From assembly GCF_035582795.1 (NCBI RefSeq), contig NC_134366.1:3516828-3580827 (forward strand): a stretch of DNA of 64,000 nucleotides, read 5' to 3'. Made by a program: the position numbers and the translations under genes. Source of the stretch: Mycteria americana. Its lineage: Eukaryota > Chordata > Aves > Ciconiiformes > Ciconiidae. How positions within the stretch are numbered: position 1 is the stretch's first letter; each line of letters starts with the position of its first letter. Below, piece by piece: positions 50,102-62,112 of the stretch. The notes beneath the pieces were generated by a model, which did no database searches, had not been told where the DNA came from, and worked only from the letters and a program-made list of their open reading frames with translations.

Positions 50102-50374
50102 CACTTGCAAACTTCATAAACAAAGAGAAAACTGGAGGAGTTATCAGGGCCATCTCTGGAAAACAGGCTGAATTTGTTTCTGAGACCTCTGAGGCCAACA
50201 TCATGGTTAAGTGGTACAAAGATGGCAAAGAAATCACAGCCAGCAAGAAATTCACCATGGAAGATAAAGGAAAACTGCATAAGCTTGTGGCTTCAGCTGT
50301 GACAAAAGAAGATGAAGGAATATACACATGCAAAATTGGAGATGACACTCTTATGTTTGATTTAAAAGTCTCAG
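50102..50374 (+). CDS. OBSCN: OBSCN exon: Ig8 (lacks first core Cys)
   Basis: 273 nt, 91 codons, phase 1-1, residues about 837-927. The acceptor is TATTTTGTTTCAG and the donor is TCAG/GTAAGT. It starts ALANFINKEKTGGVIRAISG. The first-Cys position is Ser, in QAEFVSETSE. Trp38 in VKWYKDGKE and the second Cys in EGIYTCKIGDD are present. From memory, human Ig8 has Cys in that place (FECETSE), so this may be a lineage-specific loss. The exon is AT-richer than the Ig10-Ig13 exons downstream. Confidence 0.94.
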
Positions 50375-52404
50375 GTAAGTTCATGATGAAGTATGGGACC
50401 AGAATCTGTATTAGGAACTCGGGACTTGGTTCATTATACTTGTCTTACCTTGTAGATTACCAATTTTTTGGGCCAAGATTGTGCAGTACTGTTTCAGAGA
50501 CTCTGACCCCTATCGTGATCCCTATGCAAATCCACAATATGGACAAATAATATAACGATGCTCTTATATTTTCAAGTCAGCACAAGATTTTACTAGGGTT
50601 GGAGTGATGACTCAAACACCCCTCTGGCTGAACAGGCTGAGCGCCACATCTGGCCTTTATTCTTTTAGTTCAGGGATTGCCTCAGCGTATATGTCGTCTT
50701 TGAACCTCCAGACCAAGGTGGTCCGAAAGTCTTACTGTGAAAGCCCTATGTCCTCCTTTGACAAGTTTAACTCCTGATTTTGAGAGTTAAACATCTCCTG
50801 CTATTCCCAAAGGACACTGTGATCTCGGAGACATCTCCCTGCAGTACTGTAAGTGAAGCCATTAGTTCATGGCACATGCCCATCAACATAAAGCACGTGC
50901 TAAAGCACGTGGCTGTCAGGTCAAGCCCAGAACAGAAATGCTTGTCACTGATGCGTTCCAGTCCAGGATGGAGCCCGAGTATAAAATGACACAAGAATTT
51001 ATCCGTGAAATTCAATATCTGTGAAATTCAACTGATTCAATTTGCATAGCCTGGTGGGAACCTTTCTTCTAAAAGTGGTTTTCTGACTTATGCCTGGAGC
51101 CAAATTTTTAACCCAGTCCTAAGTTACAAATTGAAACTTTACTGAAGGCTCCTCATGGTGTGTCTACATGCTGCAGTGCAACAAAATTTAAGAGAAGTAA
51201 CAACTGAGCGCTTGTCACCTGTAACGGTACATCCATGTTACTATGATGCTGTCCATCAGCTAACTAAAAACTCATCAAAGCTGATTAATCTAGCACAGCA
51301 CTGGTCTTGAGGGATTGCTACAGGGTTTACTGAGCTAGAGGGATTGCTTCCAGTTTACAACTGGTGTTTGCTCAGGTATTCACTCTGCATCCTGCCTCCA
51401 GTTCCCTTTGGCTGCAAATCCAACATTATGCAATTTCACTTTGAGTGTAAGTCATAGTCCCTGACTTTGCCCATTGAAAAATTGGTCTAAAAGAGCCAAC
51501 CAGGCTCTATCCAAACTGATTGATGCAGAGTGAAAGGTACCCCCTGATTTATACTGTCTGATGAGAGCTATCTAAGATGGATTTTAAAAGTTTTCTGGAG
51601 CTGCCTTTGTCTGAACATCAAGTACAGAGGAAGCCTGCATGATTACCTGAGACTGGGTACCTAACTTTTTGATGACCATGTGTAGCTTAGGTGAATCTCA
51701 CCTGTAACTCCTATGACAAGACATCACATGGCTCAGACAGAGAAAACTGGTATCTGCTAAGTAACGGTGTATCTCCATGAACCTTTTGATGAATAAGGAT
51801 TGAGTTACAGCCTATTAACAAATCTTAGCTAGGGCAACTTCCACCTTGTTTGACACGTCACCATAAAAAGTTCTCGGAGTGCTAAGTAGCACTGCACAGC
51901 CAGGGGATGGTCCTAGGGCAGGGAAGTAATCTGGACTCTGGGACTCTGGAGGGACTATCCTTCCTTGGTCATCTAATTTTTTTAAAAATAGATCAGTCCT
52001 AAGTGATTACAATTTTTAATGAAATATTTGTTTTCTGATGCCACAGACGTGCCTGGCATGGGTGTAGCATAGCAATTGTCCTTGGGATACTCAGTGACTG
52101 AAAGCAACAGTTGCTGCTAGAAGAAATGCATTACTAAGCTAAGGTTGGTTATAACTGACAGCCATCAGCTTGCTCGTCAGGCAAGGGCTGGCTTGATGGA
52201 ATGAAAGGGTATGAAATACCTGACATGCTCATCAAATATTGATCGTTAACTTAGGGACAGGGTGTGTTGGATAGGTTTGCTCACATTTTACATGCAAGGT
52301 GCCTGTCTCCACTTCGTTGCTTTCACTCTTACCTTTACAAGTACACTTGCAAAAAACCCGAGTTGATAAAAATGCTGTATTGTGGCTGCATACATGACAC
52401 ACGT

Positions 52405-52422
52405 TGTGTGTGTGTGTGTGTG
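52405..52422. repeat. (TG)9 microsatellite
   Basis: Nine uninterrupted TG units followed by CATGCACA. Confidence 0.9.
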
Positions 52423-52465
52423 CATGCACAGCTCACACATGTGGCCACAAATCTGTGCGGTCAGC

Positions 52466-52520
52466 AGAGTTTGAACTGAGGTATCGAAGCAGGAACCTCT
52501 ACCACTTGAGCTATATGAGG
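52466..52520 (-). repeat. tRNA-like SINE relic
   Basis: The minus strand shows TAGCTCAAGTGGTAGAGG, which fits a tRNA A box. About 30 nt later comes CAGTTCAAACTCTG, which fits a B box, with a GGT/ACC pair between them. Acceptor-stem pairing is not evident, so this is better read as a decayed tRNA-derived SINE head than as a working tRNA gene. Confidence 0.35.
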
Positions 52521-53630
52521 TGTGAGCAGTTGTGAATTCTCTACCGTGAAGAGCAGTTTTTCAGCAGAAAGACGTGACAATATTGGCTCATATATTAACT
52601 TAGTCCTCTTGAAGTTGGAGAATATCAATGAGGTTATCCCATATGTACCCTGTTCTGGTCTGGGGAAGAATTAGTCCAGTGGGACTGATACTGTGAACAT
52701 GGGGTTGCAGGAACGGGCTCCAAAACATGTAAAAGAAGGCTTCTCATCACTTCTAAGAAGATTTTCTGAGACTTCTTAGATCTTTTCAAAGCTGTTGTGG
52801 ATTCAGGCATCAACACATATTCCCTAGAGCTGGCTTGAAATCAGAAACAAGGAGCGGTGATTAAAATGTCAGCAACTTGAGGGCATCTCAGCTCGATTTA
52901 AAAGACCCAGAAGGGTGTAGGAGAGATGAATGTGATTGCACTGCAACTGAGAGCAATTATCTGAAGATCAGACAAGGAGTTTGCACCATCTGTCAAAAAG
53001 TCAACCATCAATGTTCATGTGTGTGATGAGACAGGAGCTGTGAATTAAAGCAGACGTCAGGCTTTATGGTCTCATGAGGTTGGGCCAGGTTCTGCCCATG
53101 GTTCTGTGCACATACAGCTCTGGCAATAGAAACCACTGCGTCTGTCCTCTCGTGTCTGACTTCTGAAAGAAGGGCAGAAAATGGATGCATATTGGTTATG
53201 AATCCAGGTAGGCACAGATCCACACCTACCTAGAACTTAATAAGGCTAGTACTAATGCCACAGTGTAGACCTAATAGGCTGATATAGTATAAAGGATTCA
53301 TCGATACCCAGCTCCCAAACTGGAAGCCATTATGTACTAACTCTCTGGATGATTTCAAACTTGGACAATGAGTTCCCCAGTAGAGATAACGCTGCTGTGT
53401 CTCAGGAGGACCTTTTCTGACTCATAACCACAGTCTATTTCCATAACTGTTAGCACTCTGTCATAGTTACATTGCAATGGTACCATGCACACATATTTAC
53501 AGCTCCAGAGGTGAAACTGGATCACCCAAGTGTGACTAGCAATGAAATAATGATCAGTCATTACTGTATCTTAACATTGTGCTGATAAGCCTGAATCAAG
53601 GCATAAGCTGCTTTCTCTTTTTCTTTTCAG

Positions 53631-53906
53631 ATGAAGCTGTTAATTTTGTCAACAAGCCCAAAACAACTCCAGAAATATCAGTCAGTCCTTCTGAAAACCT
53701 TGAGCTGGTGTGTGAGGTGTCAGCTGCAAGTGGAGCCGTGGTATGGAAGAAGGATCAAACTGAGGTGAAGCAGGACCAGAGGACAACAGTCGTCTCCCAG
53801 GGGACACACCGCAAACTCATCATCAAGAAGGTGACACAGCAAGACCAAGGGAGCTATACCTGTGAAACAAAGGATGACAGAACAACATTCCAAGTCAAAG
53901 TCAGAG
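53631..53906 (+). CDS. OBSCN: OBSCN exon: Ig9
   Basis: 276 nt, 92 codons, phase 1-1, residues about 928-1019. The acceptor is TTTTTCTTTTCAG and the donor is AGAG/GTGAGA. It starts DEAVNFVNKPKTTPEISVSP. It has both core cysteines (Cys28 in LELVCEVS, Cys78 in GSYTCETKDD) and Trp39 in VVWKKDQTE. It shares the family pattern of the following array (F-V/T-N-K near the start, VCEV, YTCE) but is clearly diverged from it, so it lies just outside the homogenised group. Confidence 0.95.
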
Positions 53907-54654
53907 GTGAGAAAATGCTAGAAATGCCAAAGATAAAGGAATAGTCCATTTTGGGTAGTATCTTACATTTGGAGGATCATCTCACAACCTCTCTGGGGTG
54001 AAACACTTCAGCTGTAGAACTTGATTTTCAGCTGACTGTCATACCAACATTTTATACACACACTTTTGCATCCATGGCTAGTTGTAACCACAAAAAAACG
54101 ATGGGCAAGGACGATAACTTCTGCACCTCTCACAATTAACTGGTGTGTCTGCAGAAAAACTCCTGCAGAATCACAGAGCGAGTCCGTAACAGAGGTGCAG
54201 CAGTAGATAAAAGGGAGGGGGGAGGTGTCTGAAGAAGAGCTCTGATTAGGTGGAGAATGACTGAATTTGAGTGACCCAAGCAGGCAGAAAAAGAGCAATG
54301 GTTCTTGGATATGAGGAAATGAGAGCTGTTCCCTTCAGATTCACTGAAATCTTGGAGGGGCCCAGGAAGAGAAAAAGAGAGAAGAGGGAGGAGGGTTCAG
54401 GCAGTGCATATTGGTGTTCTAAGTCCCAGGTTCCAATCTGTGCTCAAATTGTGAGTTTTTAACTCTATCCCAGAATTTCCATATCCCTATTCACCTCCTG
54501 TCAGCAAAATAGAGATGAAAGTGCTTTCCTGTCTTAATGGGCCATCATGATACTACCTGTCGGGGGCACGTATAGTGAAATAGGGGGAGCTTGATTAAGC
54601 ACTGGAGAGGACAACTGCAAAAAGCTATGTGTGACTATTGTGGCTTTCTTACAG
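53907..54654 (+). other. OBSCN: OBSCN intron between Ig9 and Ig10 exons
   Basis: 748 nt. A short tRNA/SINE-like trace (AGGTTCCAATCTGTGCTC near 54428) may be present; otherwise nothing recognisable. Confidence 0.75.
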
Positions 54655-54930
54655 AGACAGAAGACGTGTTTACAAACAAAGAGAAGGTACAAAAAGAGGT
54701 GAAAGCTGCACTATCAGAAAATGCCACGCTGAGCTGCGAGGTGGCCCAGGAGAAGACGGATGTGAAGTGGTACAAGGAGGGGAAACTGATCACCTCGAGC
54801 AAGAAGTTCAAGGTGGAGTCGGAGGGCAAATCGCGTCGTCTGGTGGTGGGTCAGGTGGAGAAGAAAGATGCTGGGGAGTACACCTGCGAGGCTGCTGGCC
54901 AGAAACTGACCTTCAAGATTGTCGTCACAG
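54655..54930 (+). CDS. OBSCN: OBSCN exon: Ig10 (first of four near-identical Ig exons)
   Basis: 276 nt, 92 codons, phase 1-1, residues about 1020-1111. The acceptor is GGCTTTCTTACAG and the donor is ACAG/GTGGGA. It starts ETEDVFTNKEKVQKEVKAAL, then NATLSCEVAQEKTDVKWYKE with Cys28 and Trp39, and Cys78 in GEYTCEAAGQK. It is the same class as the human EPKVVFAKEQ...LSCEVAQ tandem Ig array. From 54696 to 54917 (222 nt) it is base-for-base identical to the Ig13 exon at 62113, more than 7 kb away. That block is GC-rich (about 56% by hand count, about 74% at third positions), unlike the AT-richer Ig8 exon. Confidence 0.96.
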
Positions 54931-57900
54931 GTGGGAGACGTATTTCATTGTCTTTTCTTTGTGTCTGGGTGTTTTCTCTGTCAAAATATTAGAAATGCTG
55001 TTAAAGTACTTTCTGATGTTGGTCTAAGCTACCATTTCAGTGAGGCTCTGTAGGACTGGGCAGATCTACTGGTTACATGTAGGTATCCTGATATCAGCTC
55101 CTCAACTCCCTGTACGTCTCCTTAGGCTCAGATAGTGAATCAAGAGTTTTCATTAGCAGGCACTGTGCTAAAGGACCTCTTCCAATTCGATCATCACTAT
55201 TGGTATTCCTTCTCTAGTTATTGCTATTCATCCATGAAAGTCACTGTTTTCTTCCCTCTTTGTTTCATCTTTTCTCTACGCAATGTCGTCCCTCCCAAAA
55301 CAGAGAATTGCTTCAATTATTTCACAGTCTGGCTGTGCAAACACATATGTGAACACAGCCTCATAACTCCACGCACCATGAAACTTTTGTGGATGATGAA
55401 CAGAAACGGGTACAGATATGTGCAACGTGAGTTACGATTTGTATTTAACAAACTTTCATCCAGCTCTTCCCCTACCACTTCTTTCATCTGTCATTGGATA
55501 CCCAGTTGTGATTTGTAAAGCTATGGAGAAGTGGTGCAAATACTTGTCTACCAAGCAATATTTAAATGGTAGCATTTACAAGATCCCTACTTTATTGTGG
55601 CTGCATTGAGAATGTTTGGGAGTTGATGGTAGTGTATTGCCCTAAAAATTTTGTATCAGCTGCACTGCACGTGCCTGCAATCTGCGGAATCCAAAGTTGA
55701 TGACTGTTCATTGTGATTTCTACATCTGTAGTGACCAGTCATGAGTCCAGGAATGTTCATTTGTATTTGCATTTTTCTCCTTAACAACATGATTTGGAGA
55801 CTAAGGATTTAATACTGAGGCTGTTCTTTCACTCTGACTAGAGATTTCTTTGGTCTCAGTATATTTTGCAAGAGGTAAATTTTGTCTCAGGCTGCAGGCA
55901 GCCGTGGATATGTCAGCTACATTCTGAGTGATCATTTCTGAATTGGATGATAAGAAAGGGTTTGGTTTTGTTTTGTTCATATTCATAACACTCCGCTGTC
56001 TTTGCAGCCAAATGCCTCTCTGTTAACGTTACAGTTCTTGTCTCATATTCTGAGCTGATCAGAACAGGGAGTCTATTTTCTCCTCTGCTTTCTTGCGGCA
56101 TCAATTTCTCACTGGGACCATAATGCTGGCAGAGGTCTGGCATTTTATCAGCTATGTAGAAGAGCAACTGTGTTGGGAGTCTATTGACGTTCCTGCTCGC
56201 AACCATGCTGGAGACCTGAAGTCCTTGCAGGGCATAGCCTGAGTGCTGTTCCCTTGTAAAGGTTGCAGTCTTTGCTGCTCTCCACTGTCTTGGGGCATCC
56301 TGCTCCCTCCATCTTCGATGTGCAATGTGCAACTGCTGCTATAGCATAAAGCTTTGCTGCTCCCCATAGCATATATCGTAAGCCATCAGCTGTTACGCGT
56401 CTCCGCTCTGCGTGGGGTACATAAGGTGTGAGTTGGGGCACTTTGGCTCTTTTTCAGGAATTGTGTAGCTCATGCTTTTGGCTCAGGGAACTGCCAGTTT
56501 CAGTGGAGGATGGATTACGGTAAGGCTAGATTTGAGAGGCATCTTTCAGAGAAAATGCAACATGGACATTGATAGAAAGACCATTGGTATAAACCAAGTT
56601 CATGCTCAGCTGCTGAAACCAGTTCATACATTACTGCAGAGGTGTAGTCAGAAAACACAGGAATTTAGTGATTTTTACGCTTGAATTTTTCTAGCTGAGG
56701 GCTATTCTTAGCTGTCTGCCTCAGAAACCAAAGGTTTTCAGTTCTCTTTCAAACCAGATGACTTCACGGCTGCACAGGGTAATGTAACACTAAGTGGAGG
56801 GTGCTTGCCTAGCTACAGTTGCTGTATTTCTCATGTGTACAATTGTAACATGACATGCAAGTCCAGCACTCACTGGAAAATGATCTAGTGTGAAAGTCAG
56901 GAGGGATTATGAGTACTCTGAGCGGTTGACTCTCTTGCTGCAGAAATCCTCATCTTACTAGATTATCCCAAAGTGCAGTGGCTTTCTGAGTCTTAATTTA
57001 TCCTGTTACCATTGCACTCGGAAAGCTTTTCAGGGTTCCTGTACTCCAGGGCTCCACCGGTAGCACAAAACCTTCCCTATTTAAGGGCAGCTTGAAGGTT
57101 AGGTGCTCAGTGTTGAGTATTGGGATGCAGCTATAGCTTTTTGGCTTAACCTAAAAAGAAGCAGGTGCTGCACATCTTGGGACTGGGCTAGATGTGTAGC
57201 CAAAAAAGCTGATTCTGAAATCTCATTATTTCAATGTTCATGGTACTCAGAGAATTCCTTATTTGAAGTCGGCTAACGCTCCATGTCCTGAAAATAGTTT
57301 TCCTCAGTTTCAGCGGAACTTCACTAACCAGTTTCAGCTGAGGTTGGAAATGTCATCTGCACTGAATACCTGTTTAACTTTAAAATAAGTTTCTAAGGCA
57401 AATTACTGGCTAGTGTAAATCACTTCATAAGCCAATTAAAAGTTTTAGTCACATTTCCTATCACTATAAAAATGGTTTCTATTAAAGGGCAAGAATGCAG
57501 AGGACAAGTGAGTAACCCATCTGGAATATTCCTGCCCTGCTAACTTGAATTTTTACATACAGCACCCGTTGACACAGACTGGTTTGTAACTCATTTGTTT
57601 AGCGCACCCTGCTTATTCACAGTCCAAGCTGTAGATGGAAGTTGAAATGTTTATATTTTTGCAACCAGTTTTGAATGCAAACCATGGCGTGTGCTCAAGC
57701 TCTTTTAGATATCAAAATGCTGCTTAATCTGCAAGTGGGCTGACATGTGCCTTTGAGGAGTTTTGCATCACCCAGCATAGGCCATGTATGCCGCCTTGTT
57801 AATGACACCCTAATGACAATGACACCTCCTTACACTCCTTCTACAGAAAATATAAACAGAGGAGCTCAAATTTAGAGCATATAAACTGGGTTCCTGCTTC

Positions 57901-60382
57901 GGCTTGCTCCCTGCAGGACCTCTCTTTTTGCACGGGCTGTGCAATATTGATGGCAAGCCCATGATGTGGCTCCCAGGATTGCATGTAGTGTCATGGTCAG
58001 CAGTGTAGTTCAGAGTTCAACTTGACCTGAACTTACCCCTGCTCTTTACCCTCCCAGGCAGCTGCTGCTGCTCAGAGTACAGACATGGCAGAGATGGTAT
58101 GCAGAGGAGAAAGTCATCAAGGAGGAGTAAAGGATGGCACTAGGAGGCTGTAGAGAGTGACTGGGGGGAGGAAGACACTAGCACAGGTTACGGAAGGGGT
58201 TCACCATGACTGCCAAGGAGAACCAAGAGCCTCCCAGGTCACCTTAACTAGGTAATCCAGGTGCCTGAAGCTGGGTGGATGAATTATCTTCCAAGCTTGC
58301 ACTGCAGCTGAAGGGCAGTGGCAACCCCATATGCTTGCTAGTCCAGCATTTATCTTTGGAGCTTGTGTTTCTGTAGCAGTGAAGTCATGAGGGTGCATGG
58401 ATCGAGTGCACTCTCAGTAAGTTTGCAGATGACACCAAGTTGGGCGGGAGTGTTGATCTGCTTGAGGGTAGGAAGGCTCTGCAGAGGGACCTGGACAGGC
58501 TGGATCAATGGGCTGAGGCCAATTGTATGAAGTTCAACAAGGCCAAGTGTTGGGTCCTGCACTTGGGTCACGACAACCCCATGCAAAGCTACAGGCTCGG
58601 AGAAGAGTGGCTGGAAATTTGCCCAGCAGAGAAGGACCTGGGGGTGTTGGTTGACAGCCGGCTGAATATGAGCCAGCAGTGTGCCCAGGTGGCCAAGAAA
58701 GCCAACAGCATCCTGGCTTGTATCAGCAATAGTGTGGCCAGCAGGAGTAGGGAAGTGATCGTGCCCCTGTACTCACCACTGGTGAGGCCGCACCTCAAAT
58801 ACTGTTTTGAGTTTTGGGCCCCTCACTACAAGAGAGACATTGAGGGGCTGGAGCGTGTCCAGAGAAGGGCAACGGAGCTGGGGAAGGGTCTGGAGCACAA
58901 GGCTGATGGGGAGCGGCTGAGGGACCTGGGGTTGTTCAGCCTGGAGAAAAGGAGGCTGAGGGGAGACCTCATCGCTCTCTACAACTGCCTGAAAGGAGGT
59001 TGTAGTGAGGTGGGGGTCGGTCTCTTCTCCCAGGTAACAAGTGATAGGACGAGAGAAAATGGCCTCAAGTTGCGCCAGGGGAGGTTTAGACTGGATATTA
59101 GGAAATTTTACTTCACTGAAAGGCTTGTCAAGCATTGGAACAGGCTGCCCAGGGAAGTGGTTGAGTCCCCATCCCTGGAGGTATTTAAAGGACGTTTGGA
59201 TGAGGTGCTCAGGGACATGGTGTAGTGGTGGACTTGGTAGTGTTAGGTTTACGGTTGGACTTGGTGATCTTAAACATCTTTTTCCAACCTATACGATTCT
59301 GTGATTCTGTGACTTCAACGCTCACATACATACCTGGGACCCAAATAGGCATAGGCCAGCTATGCTAAATTCTGGACGGTTGTTGCTATGTGATGTCCAT
59401 CAGGTAGGCATACCAGAAATATTTTACCCTTCTTGTGCAGCTATTTCTTAGGGTAAATCAGTGGAAAAAAATGTAACAGCCCATTTATCTATTTGTCCTT
59501 CCACATCTCAAGTGTACACTAATATAAAAGCTAACGGTGACCACACCAGTTGTTGGTAAAAGGAGAACCAGGTAAAACAATCATTAAAGTAATCATTAAA
59601 AGATGCAGAAGAAGTCAGTCTGACTTAGCAAGGTGACAACTGAATCTTTTCAATGCATATACATAACTAACTACTAATTGCACATGGTATCATTTTCGAT
59701 GCCAACTCCACTTGTTGAGATGGAAGTTCTAAGTGGTACTGTGGAAGAAAGTGATTTTAAATACTTCATTCTTGTTGCTTGTGTTAAGTATTAAGAGAAG
59801 ATTCCCTACGGCTAGGTTTTTGGGGTTTGGGTTTTTTTTTCCAGAGATTTCCGAGGAAAGAAAAGTATACCTCAAATTTTATACGCCAGTTTTATGTATA
59901 ATGTAGGCCAAGTACTTTTGCATATTAAGAACTGTATTTTTGTCATTTCTTTGGGATTGATTTACAAGATGTTTTCTGAAAAACAGCCGGTCTTAATCTG
60001 AAATAGCGAGATGCTGGTAAATTCCTGTAAATAATGTGATAGCGAAGGTGGCAACTCATAATCGTGCTATATTTGGCTAGTTCCAAATGTGGGGTGTAGT
60101 AATACCATGAAGACACAAAGGGGAAAATTTATCTTTGTCTTCATTATAAGGAATTTGAAAATGAGGTGGTCGAGCTGTTCGTGAAGACTAGTCAGAGAGG
60201 CATGATAATTATATGGGCTATGTTTTGAGTGTGCCTTGTTCTGTGTGATAAAAACAACTGCAAAGCAATGTCACTTACAAAAAATGATCCTGTAGAGCAC
60301 CTACACAAAATACATGTAATATCTTCTTGTTGCAAGCTATTTATATCTCATGTATTTTTTCCCCAATGTTTCCCTATTTCAG
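54931..60382 (+). other. OBSCN: OBSCN intron between Ig10 and Ig11 exons
   Basis: 5452 nt, the longest intron inside the Ig9-Ig13 array. It holds a 0.9-kb CR1 LINE at 58401-59311. The remaining sequence shows no similarity to the short introns that follow Ig11 and Ig12 and no degraded Ig exon that I could find. Confidence 0.85.
58401..59311 (+). mobile_element. CR1 LINE, 5'-truncated, with reverse transcriptase C-terminal ORF
   Basis: The element starts within ORF2 at codons for [20 protein letters not shown] is the reverse-transcriptase catalytic motif. It then reads as one uninterrupted frame to a TAG after [10 protein letters not shown] near 59225. Visible segments include [39 protein letters not shown] and [17 protein letters not shown], all typical of CR1 ORF2. 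It ends with a short 3' UTR and two ATTCTGTG units (59296-59311). It is truncated upstream of FADD, so it cannot be autonomous. The open frame over about 275 codons implies a young insertion. It is in the same orientation as OBSCN. Confidence 0.95.
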
Positions 60383-60658
60383 AGGCCGAAGATGCATTTG
60401 TCAACAAAGAGAAGGTGCAGAAGGAGGTGAAAGCTGCACTATCAGAAAATGCCACGCTGAGCTGCGAGGTGGCCCAGGAGAAGACGGATGTGAAGTGGTA
60501 CAAGGAGGGGAAACTGATCACCTCGAGCAAGAAGTTCAAGGTGGAGTCGGAGGGCAAATCGCGTCGTCTGGTGGTGTGTCAGGTGGAGAAGAAAGATGCT
60601 GGGGAGTACACCTGCGAGGCTGCTGGCCAGAAACTGACCTTCAAGCTTGACGTCACAG
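60383..60658 (+). CDS. OBSCN: OBSCN exon: Ig11 (near-identical group; extra Cys)
   Basis: 276 nt, 92 codons, phase 1-1, residues about 1112-1203. The acceptor is TCCCTATTTCAG and the donor is ACAG/GTGAGA. It starts EAEDAFVNKEKVQKEVKAAL. It has the same 222-nt block as Ig10 except for one base, a G-to-T change that turns Gly into Cys at position 66 (VVCQVEKK in place of VVGQVEKK). After the block it ends KLDVT where the other three read KIVV(T/A). Core Cys28, Trp39 and Cys78 are intact. The added Cys is unpaired in the model of a normal I-set domain. Confidence 0.96.
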
Positions 60659-61136
60659 GTGAGAGAAGATTCTTTCTCCCATCCTTCCTATTTCTAGAAT
60701 ATTTAGAAAAATTAATATTATAATATGTCTTCTATGTAAAACTATAAAATCTTTAAGACAGGGAGCTCCATCTGTGAAAAACTTTGGGAGCTACCCATCT
60801 CCGTAGGAGCAGGGCCGTGAAAAGGAAAGTCCTGATTGCACATCTCCATCCCCACATTTTGGTGCAACCAGAAGCACTCTGCAACGCAGCTGATTCTCAG
60901 TGGATTTGAGAGCGGGGTCATGGTGAAGAGTGGTAGGGTGTCTGCCCAATGTCTGCGCTCCAAACCCAAAACAAAACACAAAAACTCACCGCAAGGCAGT
61001 TTGAGTGTTCTGCCAGTAGTTTTAGATGTGTATTGTCAAGTCAGAGGCTTGGTTTCCAGTGTTACCTGTAAGCCATGATGAGAGGATCACACAACATCAT
61101 ATCTTGGAGACACTCTGAAATTCTCTCTCTTTTCAG
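60659..61136 (+). other. OBSCN: OBSCN intron between Ig11 and Ig12 exons
   Basis: 478 nt, the shortest intron in the window. No sequence similarity to the next intron, although the exons on both sides are nearly identical. Confidence 0.8.
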
Positions 61137-61412
61137 AGCCAGAAGTTGTGTTTACAAACAAGGACAAAGTGAAGAAAGAGGTGAAAGCTGCATTATCAGA
61201 AAATGCCACACTGAGCTGCGAGGTGGCCCAGGAGAAGACGGATGTGAAGTGGTACAAGGAGGGGAAACTGATCACCTCGAGCAAGAAGTTCAAGGTGGAG
61301 TCGGAGGGCAAATCGCGTCGTCTGGTGGTGGGTCAGGTGGAGAAGAAAGATGCTGGGGAGTACACCTGCGAGGCTGCTGGCCAGAAACTGACCTTCAAGA
61401 TTGTCGTCACAG
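61137..61412 (+). CDS. OBSCN: OBSCN exon: Ig12 (near-identical group)
   Basis: 276 nt, 92 codons, phase 1-1, residues about 1204-1295. The acceptor is TCTCTCTTTTCAG and the donor is ACAG/GTGGGT. It starts EPEVVFTNKDKVKKEVKAAL, the closest of the four to the EPKVVFAKEQ start of human array domains as I recall them. The shared block differs from Ig10 and Ig13 at two bases only, both silent (CTA to TTA, ACG to ACA). Its end, KIVVT, is that of Ig10. Confidence 0.96.
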
Positions 61413-62112
61413 GTGGGTGATGTGTTGGTTCTCATCACAGAGTGGTCCATGAGTTAGTTCCCTTTACTACAGAGCAAAATCAATCCCTCTCTGGGCTCCA
61501 GGAACTGTGTAGCCTAGGTGTTCATTGAGTAGTGAGGTTGATCAGGCAACCAGCTTGCGTGCATCCACTGTCACGCAGACGCCTATAGCTAGGTGTCTTC
61601 ATCTGTGAGATGAATCCCACTCAGCAGTCCTTGTTGTTTTCCGATGTCAGAGTAAAGAAAAATTAAACAAGTTTACATACGCTGTTGTGATTTATAGGGT
61701 TAAAGGCAGGATCAGCTCCCAGATGTGTAAGAAAATAGGTCTGGTATCATGCTCAAGAACTACCTAGAGTGGGCAAGGCTTACAGTGGAGTCCCAGTGGT
61801 GGATAAGGTTGGGTTCTTAGATGTGCATTAAATGAAGGCACAAAAAGTCAGATTTCTTGTGGATCTATGGGGATGGGAAGAACCTTAACTCCTGGGGCAT
61901 TGGATCATTTTGCTCAGAAATGGGTGATGTGTCGTCCTTAGGCTGTACAGAGGGACATGTCCTGTCTGAGTGTATCTTAGCTGTGAGTGGGACCATTCCA
62001 AAATGACAGAGCTGTGGGAAGGTCTTGTTAGCAGGATTTTTCATTTGGTTGTGAACATTTTGGACAGCATGAACATACGTGTGATTTTTAAGTTTCTTCT
62101 CCCACCCCACAG
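61413..62112 (+). other. OBSCN: OBSCN intron between Ig12 and Ig13 exons
   Basis: 700 nt; no repeat or further exon recognised and no similarity to the neighbouring introns. Confidence 0.8.

Larger units (their letters stand above)
50375..53630 (+). other. OBSCN: OBSCN intron between Ig8 and Ig9 exons
   Basis: 3256 nt. It holds a TG microsatellite (52405-52422) and a tRNA-like relic on the minus strand (about 52466-52520). No extra exon seen. Confidence 0.8.

Noticed and set aside
58440..59225. 261-codon open frame that looks like a host gene
   Set aside because: It is the C-terminal part of CR1 LINE ORF2 and is preceded in frame by the FADD motif, so it is a transposon fragment and not a bird gene.
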